Below are positions 54,235-62,100 of a DNA stretch of 64,000 nucleotides, one piece after another. The position numbers and the translations under genes are program-made. Position 1 is the first letter of the stretch. Each line of letters opens with the position of its first letter. Source of the DNA: Flavobacteriales bacterium (GTDB lineage Bacteria; Bacteroidota; Bacteroidia; Flavobacteriales_C; GCA-002722245); contig JAHEZM010000008.1 of the NCBI GenBank assembly GCA_023251075.1, positions 1 to 64,000 on the forward strand, read 5' to 3'. The notes beneath the pieces were generated by a model, which saw only the letters and a program-made list of their open reading frames with translations, was not told where the DNA came from and ran no database searches.

Positions 54235-56571
54235 ATGCGTTTAATTTTTTCTATCCTTACGATCTTTTTTGCATTGAATGTAAATGCCCAGCTCACCCAA
54301 AATGTGCGCGGACAAGTTTTCGATAAAAACACAAAAATGCCTATTGTCGCTGCAATAGTAAGCATTGAAGAGATTGTTGCTCTTACAGATACCAACGGTT
54401 ATTTTCGATTGGAAAATGTACCTGTAGGCCGACAAACAATTATCATCTCCGACATTGCCCACCACACCATTACGCTTCCTCAACAAGAAGTGAAATCAGG
54501 GAAAGAATTGTACCTCGAAATAGAAATGGAAGAAAAAATTACGATGATTAAAGAAGTAAAAATTTCTGCCAATAAACTAGCCAAACCAGAAAATGAAATG
54601 ATTACCAATAGCAGTGTAAACATGACTCCTAAACAAACCGAACGCTTTGCGGGTAGTTTAAGCGATGTTTCCAGAATGGCAATGAATTATGCGGGTGTTA
54701 CTTCTGCTTCCGATAACCGAAACGATATCATCATCAGAGGAAATTCTCCCATGGGCATTTTATGGCGATTAAATGGAATCAATATTCCAAACCCCAATCA
54801 CTTTGGAAGTATGGGAAGCACGGGTGGACCCATTACTATTTTGAACAATAACAATCTTGCAAAATCAGATTTCCTTACAGGTGCTTTCCCTTCCGATTAT
54901 GGCAATGCCACAGCGGGTGCTTTCGATTTAAAACTACGTCACGGAAACAATGAAAAATTTGAGTTCACAGGAATGTTTGGCTTCAATGGATTGGAGGTTG
55001 GATTAGAAGGTCCGTTCAGTAAAAAAAGCAAAGCATCCTACATGGCTAACTATCGCTATTCCACTCTTGGAATTTTCGATGCACTGGGCGTTTCCTTTGG
55101 TGTTGCTGCTGTTCCTCAATACCAGGATTTAACTTTTAATGTAGATATTCCTTTAAAGAAAAAATATGGTCGCTTAGAATTTTTTGGTGTAGGCGGAATA
55201 AGCAACATCAGCATTTTAGCCAATGCGAAAAAAAAGGAAAATGATGTTTCTTATACCGGAAAAGGAACCAATTCCTATTTCACCTCAAAAATGGGAGTAA
55301 TGGGTTTAACACACCTTTTCTACCTCAACGATAAAACACATATGCGTAGCGCATTGGCTGTTTCTGGTGCCGGACAAACCATTTACACCGATCAGTTGGA
55401 TAGCAATTTATCCAATCCCAAAAATGTTTACAACAATAAATCAAACGAAATTAAATACTCATTGAATTGGTACATAAACACCAAATTCAATTCACGAAAT
55501 ACCTGGAAAACAGGCTTTATCGTTGATTTATATCAGGTTAATTATTTGCAAAATTACCTCGTTGATACAACCTGGGTAACAGATTACAACTTTAAAGGCA
55601 ACACTGTTTTATTGCAAGGATATTCTCAGTTTCAACACAAATTTTCTGAGAAATTTAAATTGAATATCGGTTTGCATTATCAGCAATTAACATTGAACAA
55701 TAGCTATGCTGTTGAACCTCGTGGCGGACTCACCTGGGATTTCGCAAAGAAACAATACCTATCTCTTTCAGCAGGTATGCATTCCCAAATTCAACCGTTC
55801 AGCACTTACCTTTTAGAGACCAAACAAAACGATGGAAGTATTGTTAGAACCAACAAAAACCTGGACCTCACGAGAAGTAATCATCTGGTTTTAGGTTATA
55901 ATTATTCTTTAAGTAATTTCTCCAGAATCAAGCTGGAAGGCTACTACCAACAATTGCGCGATATTCCGGTATTGGATAAATCCTACTTCAGCATTGCAAA
56001 TTACGGTGCCGATTTTTCTTTTCCAACGGTTGAAAACCTAAGTAATAAAGGAACCGGGAAAAACTACGGCGTGGAGCTAACCGTAGAGCGCAACATCAAC
56101 AAAGGATACTATTATTTATTGAGCGCTTCTCTCTACGATTCTAAATATGTAGGCGGTGATAATGTAGAGCGCAACACCGCATTCAATGGGAATTATACAG
56201 TAAATGCTTTATCAGGAATTGAAATAAATACCAGCAAAAGAACGGTATTACAAATTGATGCGAAAGTAACCTACGCGGGTGGAAAAAGATACACCGCTAT
56301 TGATCTTGATTCTTCTATTTATTATGGAAAAGTACATTACGATTTATCGAAAATTTATACTCAAAAATTTCATGATTATTTCCGTGCAGATATTAAGGTT
56401 GCCTTTCGCCTGAATTCTAAAAAAGTTACGCAGGAATGGGCTTTCAACGTGCAAAATGTATTCAATACCAAAAACGTTTTCCAGCAATTGTATGACAACG
56501 TTAGCAAAAGTGTAAGAACAGAATATCAACTGGGATTATTTCCTGTTGGATCTTATAAAATTATGTTTTAG
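54235..56571 (+). CDS. TonB-dependent receptor with carboxypeptidase-regulatory domain
   Basis: 778 residues, outer-membrane barrel. Signal peptide about 1-19 (NVNAQ), a CarboxypepD_reg-like domain (about 24-105: VRGQVFDKNTKMPIVAAIVS, TDTNGYFRLENVPVGRQTI), a plug domain (about 120-235: GVTSASDNRNDIIIRGNSP, WRLNGINIPNPNHFG, FLTGAFPSDYGNATAGAFDL) and a 22-strand-type barrel to the end, closing AFNVQNVFNTKNVF and GLFPVGSYKIMF. It likely imports or binds a large substrate with TonB energy, but no SusD partner is next to it, so a glycan-uptake locus is not supported. It is transcribed divergently from the MORN array across 150 bases. Confidence 0.93.
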   Translation: MRLIFSILTIFFALNVNAQLTQNVRGQVFDKNTKMPIVAAIVSIEEIVALTDTNGYFRLENVPVGRQTIIISDIAHHTITLPQQEVKSGKELYLEIEMEEKITMIKEVKISANKLAKPENEMITNSSVNMTPKQTERFAGSLSDVSRMAMNYAGVTSASDNRNDIIIRGNSPMGILWRLNGINIPNPNHFGSMGSTGGPITILNNNNLAKSDFLTGAFPSDYGNATAGAFDLKLRHGNNEKFEFTGMFGFNGLEVGLEGPFSKKSKASYMANYRYSTLGIFDALGVSFGVAAVPQYQDLTFNVDIPLKKKYGRLEFFGVGGISNISILANAKKKENDVSYTGKGTNSYFTSKMGVMGLTHLFYLNDKTHMRSALAVSGAGQTIYTDQLDSNLSNPKNVYNNKSNEIKYSLNWYINTKFNSRNTWKTGFIVDLYQVNYLQNYLVDTTWVTDYNFKGNTVLLQGYSQFQHKFSEKFKLNIGLHYQQLTLNNSYAVEPRGGLTWDFAKKQYLSLSAGMHSQIQPFSTYLLETKQNDGSIVRTNKNLDLTRSNHLVLGYNYSLSNFSRIKLEGYYQQLRDIPVLDKSYFSIANYGADFSFPTVENLSNKGTGKNYGVELTVERNINKGYYYLLSASLYDSKYVGGDNVERNTAFNGNYTVNALSGIEINTSKRTVLQIDAKVTYAGGKRYTAIDLDSSIYYGKVHYDLSKIYTQKFHDYFRADIKVAFRLNSKKVTQEWAFNVQNVFNTKNVFQQLYDNVSKSVRTEYQLGLFPVGSYKIMF

Positions 56572-56596
56572 TTAATCCATAAAAACATAAGTCCCT

Positions 56597-56843
56597 TTCG
56601 TCATTGCGAGATCCGTCAGCCGACGGATGAAGCAATCTTATTCATCAAAAACTTTCAGTAAATTGCCGTCGGTTTTAACCGACGGAAAAAAGAACACATA
56701 CAGGGCTTTAGCCAAAAAATATTGTTCGGCTAAAGCCTTATTATGATAACAATCAAATCCGTCGGTTAAAACCGACGGCAATTGAAATTAAAAATACTAT
56801 AAGATTGCTTCATCCGTCGGCTGACGGATCTCGCAATGACGAA
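56597..56843. repeat. Nested triple palindrome (247 bp)
   Basis: Three inverted repeats lie inside one another: perfect 45-bp outer arms (56597-56641 and 56799-56843; core CGTCATTGCGAGATCCGTC), perfect 26-bp middle arms (56661-56686 and 56758-56783; each itself palindromic, CCGTCGGTTTTAACCGACGG), and 10-bp inner arms (56704-56713 and 56728-56737; GGCTTTAGCC). No ORF of note is inside. It lies between the TonB receptor and rnr, overlapping an in-frame 5' extension of rnr that I reject. CATTGCGAG/AGCAATCT-type repeats are widespread intergenic elements in Bacteroidota. Confidence 0.95.
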
Positions 56844-56912
56844 CTAAATCATGTTCATAACTTCGCGTGCACTTTCCTCGTACGAAGGCTCAATTCCATA
56901 TATTTATTTCAC

Positions 56913-59057
56913 ATGAGCAAAAAGAAAAAAAACAAGAACAAAGAGGTGAGTCAGGGCTCCCTTACCAACTCCATATTAACCTTATTCTACAAAGCAGGCG
57001 ACAAAGATTTGAGTCATAAATCTATCACTAGTGACCTTAGAATTACCTCTAAGGATGCAAAAAGAAAAGTGCTGGATACTTTATTGGAAATGGTAGAAAA
57101 AGGCACATTAAGCGAACACAACAGAGGAAGATTTGTACTGGCTGAAGCAACAGAACCAATGATTGGAAAAGCTGATTTTACTAGCTCTGGCGCTGCTTAC
57201 GTTACGGTAGAGGGAGAAGAACAAGATATTTATATTCCTGCAAAATATACTGCCAATGCGATGCATCAGGATACCGTGAAAATTGAAATTATTCCCGGCA
57301 GAGGCGCTAAGCCCGAAGGTAAAATTGTGGAAGTCATCGAACGAAAAAGAACCGAACATATCGGCACTGTACAATTGGTAAAAGATTTTGGTTTTGTTAT
57401 TCCATCCAACCACAAAATTCATGTGGATTTTTTTGTTCCTTCCGGAAAATTAAAAGGGGCAAAAGAAGGTCAGAAAGTAATTGTAAAAATGGGCGAATGG
57501 CCAAAAAATTCAAAAAATCCTTTTGGCGAAATTATAGAAGTGCTAGGCGATGCCGGAGATAACGACGTAGAAATGCACGCTATTTTATTTCAGTATGGAT
57601 TGCCCTCTAAATTCCCTAAAGAAGTAGAAGAATACGCCGAAAAATTACCAGATGAAATTACAGAAGAAGAAATAAAAAAACGTCGCGACTTTAGAAAAAT
57701 AACAACCTTCACGATAGATCCGCACGACGCAAAAGATTTCGATGATGCACTCTCTATTCAAAAATTAGAAAATGGAAATTGGGAAATAGGTGTGCACATC
57801 GCCGATGTATCACACTACCTCAAACCCGGAACAATTCTAGATAAAGAAGCTTACGACAGAGCAACCTCTGTTTATTTGGTAGACAGAACTGTTCCTATGC
57901 TTCCCGAAAAGCTTTCTAATGGTGTTTGTTCTCTGCGTCCGCACGAAGAAAAATTATGTTTCTCCTGCGTTTTTGAAATCGACGATAATGCCAATGTAAT
58001 TAACCGATGGATTGGCAGAACAGTAATTTATTCTGATAAAAGATTTACCTACGAAGAAGCTCAACAAGTAATAGAAACAGGTGAAGGCGATTTGAAAGAA
58101 GAAATTTTGACCTTCGATAGATTAGCAAAAATATTGCGCAAAGAGCGCATGAAAAATGGCGCGATCAGCTTCGATAAAGCAGAAGTAAAATTCAAACTCA
58201 ACGAAAAAGGCGAACCAGAAAGCATCTATTTTAAAGAGTCGAAAGATGCCAATAAATTAATTGAAGAGTTTATGTTGCTGGCCAACAAATACGTGGCTCT
58301 ATACGCTGGAAAAGATCATGCCCCTGCAAAAACATTTATCTATAGAATTCACGATTTGCCATCGCTGGAAAAATTTGGTGTGTTTGCTGATTTCGTAAAA
58401 CAATTTGGTTATGAATTACGCGCTCAAACCCCTAAACAGGTTTCCGCACAATTGAATAAAATGCTGAGCGACGCCAAAACAAAAAATTACGGATCAATGC
58501 TCGAAACCCTTGCTGTTCGAACCATGGCGAAAGCTGAATATTCATGCGATAATATCGGACACTATGGTTTGGCATTCGATTATTACTCACATTTTACTTC
58601 TCCTATCCGACGATATCCCGATGTAATTGCACATCGTTTATTGCAAGATTATTTAGACGGAAAACCATCGGCCAATAAAAAATTATACGACGAGCAGTGC
58701 GAACACTGTAGCGAACGCGAAAGATTAGCTGCTGAAGCAGAACGCGAATCGATTAAATACAAACAAGTAGAATATTTAAAAGCACATTTGGGCGAAACTT
58801 TTGAAGCAGCAATCTCTGGTTTAACAGAATGGGGAATTTATGCTGAAATCATTGAAAACAGATGTGAGGGAATGATCTCCGCCAAAGGGCTAATGGGTGA
58901 TACCTACATTTTTGATCCCGATAATTATCGTTATTATGGAAAAAATTATGGCAAGGTTTATCAATTTGGAGATAAAATAAAAATTAAAGTTACCGGAGCA
59001 AACCTGCACAAAAAACAATTGGATTTTGTGTTGGTGGAAGAAGGTGATGAAGTGTAG
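56913..59057 (+). CDS. rnr: Ribonuclease R
   Basis: 714 residues. A 3'-5' exoribonuclease of the RNB (RNase II/R) family that degrades structured RNA. Start set at MSKKKKNKNKEVSQ (56913), the usual lysine-rich N-terminus; the frame runs back to 56805 but that part is palindromic repeat. Order: helix-turn-helix-like region (about 15-65), cold-shock domains (about 70-225), RNB domain (about 255-580) with the acidic catalytic cluster DPHDAKDFDDALS and the HIADVSHYL, DRTVPMLPEKLSNGVCSL and HFTSPIRRYPDVIAHR motifs, and a C-terminal S1 domain (about 625-712). Confidence 0.96.
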   Translation: MSKKKKNKNKEVSQGSLTNSILTLFYKAGDKDLSHKSITSDLRITSKDAKRKVLDTLLEMVEKGTLSEHNRGRFVLAEATEPMIGKADFTSSGAAYVTVEGEEQDIYIPAKYTANAMHQDTVKIEIIPGRGAKPEGKIVEVIERKRTEHIGTVQLVKDFGFVIPSNHKIHVDFFVPSGKLKGAKEGQKVIVKMGEWPKNSKNPFGEIIEVLGDAGDNDVEMHAILFQYGLPSKFPKEVEEYAEKLPDEITEEEIKKRRDFRKITTFTIDPHDAKDFDDALSIQKLENGNWEIGVHIADVSHYLKPGTILDKEAYDRATSVYLVDRTVPMLPEKLSNGVCSLRPHEEKLCFSCVFEIDDNANVINRWIGRTVIYSDKRFTYEEAQQVIETGEGDLKEEILTFDRLAKILRKERMKNGAISFDKAEVKFKLNEKGEPESIYFKESKDANKLIEEFMLLANKYVALYAGKDHAPAKTFIYRIHDLPSLEKFGVFADFVKQFGYELRAQTPKQVSAQLNKMLSDAKTKNYGSMLETLAVRTMAKAEYSCDNIGHYGLAFDYYSHFTSPIRRYPDVIAHRLLQDYLDGKPSANKKLYDEQCEHCSERERLAAEAERESIKYKQVEYLKAHLGETFEAAISGLTEWGIYAEIIENRCEGMISAKGLMGDTYIFDPDNYRYYGKNYGKVYQFGDKIKIKVTGANLHKKQLDFVLVEEGDEV

Positions 59058-59087
59058 AAAATCTATTTTTTTGTATCAACAGGACAA

Positions 59088-59181
59088 TAGTTCCTTCGTA
59101 CCTCAGGATGACAACTGCTCTCAAAACCCACTCTCACTCTGTATTTAAGGGCGGTTGTCATCCTGAGGTACGAAGGAACTA
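59088..59181. repeat. Palindromic intergenic element, copy C
   Basis: Perfect 27-bp arms (59088-59114 and 59155-59181). Compared with copies A and B, both arms carry a matching substitution (GTACCTC / GAGGTAC instead of GTGCCTC / GAGGCAC), so pairing is kept. It lies between the convergent rnr and macroglobulin-like genes, where it may also end transcription. Confidence 0.92.
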
Positions 59182-59197
59182 ACGCCCTGAACTGTAT

Positions 59198-62100
59198 TTA
59201 TTTCACTTCAGTTTTTCCCTGCTCACTATTTCCATAAAATATGGGAAAATACATCAAACTTGTTTTTGCAGGATTCATGGTGAAAAAGCCTTTAAATCGC
59301 GTTTGAACAGGAATGGAATAAGTGTAAGTGCCAGGCAATAATTTATCGGCAAACACCACTACTTTATCACGAAAATATTCTCTATGGGCATCGTGATAAG
59401 AATAATATTGTGGTTTACCATTGTAAGAACACGAAGCCGGAACAGGTAGTTCTAACATTACATAATTGTCTGCTTTCTTAACAATCACAGTATATACCAG
59501 TTCATAATTGTTTGCCGTATGCCATTCGGAAGTGTCTTTCCCCTTGTATTTCAAAGCGTAACTCATATCAAACAATTCTGCATTCTTTTTAGGATTATTT
59601 TGCCAGCTGATTTCATAGCAAGAAACAAACAAAACGCCCAATCCTTTTTTGTTGATATCAATAGTTTTTCCGGCCAAATTTTTATTGATATTTAAAAACA
59701 AAGGAAATTGTTCTAGTTTCATTTCTACCGCTCCACTTAAGCTCACTTTCATTTCATCACCCCGTTTGTAATCTTCTAAAATTCCTGGTAAAATATTCGA
59801 AATTGTTCTTATGCTTTCGTAGGTGTTTCTCCAACAATCAACATTGCCAGGCTCAAGAAAATATTGAATTATTAAATCCATTGTTTTCTTTTTTGAAGGA
59901 TCTTGTGATTTTAAATAATCTTGACACATCAATTGATAAATTTCAGATGTAATCACTGCTCTGTTGTCGTAAAGTGAATACGAAACATTGCCATAATAAA
60001 TTCCTCCCAACACCGTACTTTTTTGATCAGCAGCAATTAAATTCCATTTGATTTCAAGACCTGCTTTTTGTTGTAATTTTAAATACATCACTTTTTGGTA
60101 AAGCGATAAATCATTGGTGTTAATACGATTTAAAAAGCTGGTGATGCTGTCGGTATTGTTTTCAAAATTCAACATAGCATCGAATTTTTCATCCAATGAA
60201 AGTATCTTGAAATAATACTTAAATAATCGTTCGCTTTCTGGTAAATAAGATACCGTATAACCTTGATCATTGGCCATTTTTAGGGCTTTCAAAACATGTG
60301 AAGTCAACTCGGTATTTACATAACCATTGTACCACCATCCCCATAAATTTTGAGTGTTTCGGGTTTTTCCCAGCTCTTTAATAAACTTTCGAATGACATA
60401 ATGTTCAGTAAAAATTCTACCTTCTACTTCATACACTTTTCTCTTGTATAAAAGCGCCATTATTTTAGAGGCCATCTGCTCATTACAATTGTAACCGTAA
60501 GAAGTAATTCTATCTATTTTATTCAGCATCACTTCTGTATGTGATCGCATGATACTGATCGTATAATTTTCAAATTGTTTAGGAATGGTAATGCTCAACG
60601 AACTATCGTTTTTTAAAGTATAAAATTCCCCTTTTGCAATTTCAACACCTACAGGGTAAACATTGATTGGCCGACGTTCTCCGTCGATTAATTTATTGTT
60701 TTCAAAAGACATAAACGACAACGACAAGGAATCTTTATTGGCCTTAATCCATGATCCATAAACATTTACTTTATCCAACGAATCGGCAAAAGATTTAATG
60801 CTGATAGAATCACTGAAAAAAGTAGATTTAATGAAATGATTGTCATCGCGCAAATTCAACAATCTACCAATTACTTCCACACTATCCCCCTTCAATAAAA
60901 ACCTTGGTACAGCGAGCTGTGCGCTTATATTTTTATAGGCTTTTACATAATCAACTGATGAACCGGTTTGATGATTTTCGTTGATCACAAAAGACTCTAT
61001 TTTCCATTGGGTGATATCATCAGGATAACGCACACTATAGGTAATTTCTCCATTTTTATCGCTAAACAAAACTGTTGGAAAAGCTGCTTCATCGTTGAAT
61101 GCAGATCTTGCTCCTCCAGCGAATTTTTCAAGATCATCATTTAAAATTTCCTCTTCTTTTTTTCCATTTTTATCATCAGGCAGTCTTTTTATTGCTATAC
61201 TGTTCACTGCGTCGCTACTTCTTCTATCCGTTGAAATTCCTTTTAATTCCATTATTGGATTTTCTTCTTTTGTCCCCACTACTTCCTTTTTTGCGATTGC
61301 ATCAAATTTTGGAGAATAATTACCGCCAACACCTTTAAGCTTATAGGCGTGTCCTACCCTTCTACACAAACCCAGTGTCTTACACCAAAACTTTCTCCAT
61401 TTCCTTTTGAATTTTTTCCATTTTCGTTTGTGATAAACATAGGGCTTATTAAAATCTTCCTCCTGTCCATTGAAATAATAATGCTGACCGCTTACCAATT
61501 CTTCTTTGGTACTATATTTTTGATAACTCTTATTTTCTGTCTTATTGATTTTTACTTTCTCTGTTAATTTTCTTTGTTTTTCAAAATTTACAATATCAAA
61601 ATCATTTGCTGTAATATCTGTTTTTCCAGTGGTTTTAAAATACTTGTTACCATTTAAAACATAAGCCGAAATATTTTTTGATCCCGATGAAGGTATTGAA
61701 TCAGTAAGTGATAAGTGGTAAGTATTGGCTGTATCTAAATATAAATTTTGAATGATAATGTATTTGCTTTCAAACTCAAAAATCAAATCATAAATACCTC
61801 TTTTAAAAATGGAGAGCTCTCCATTAAAACTATTTTGAACACTGCTTGTTACCCTAATACTGCCGTGTTGTTGTAGTTTGATATTTACATAGCTTTCTAC
61901 TTTCTTACCGTCGATAAAATTTACATCGAATTTTATTTTTCCTTCTCCCTTGCTTTGTGTTAAGTTTAGTTGATTTCCAACAATATTGTATGTTGGAATA
62001 TTTTTCGAAAAACTATTCCATTTCCTCGGATTTACATAGAAATAATTGGTGCCTCCCGCTTTTACTACAAGTGTATCCGACCAATAGAAACCACCATTTT

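Noticed and set aside
54235-56571. Sus-like glycan-uptake locus
   Set aside because: The TonB receptor lacks a neighbouring SusD gene and no glycoside hydrolases are present.
56805-56912. Upstream in-frame extension of RNase R
   Set aside because: The extra 36 residues are read from the outer arm of the palindrome and adjacent intergenic sequence. The start at 56913 gives a normal RNase R N-terminus.
25667-59181. CRISPR or clustered-repeat array
   Set aside because: The repeated units are palindromes kilobases apart, not regularly spaced direct repeats with spacers, and no cas genes are seen.
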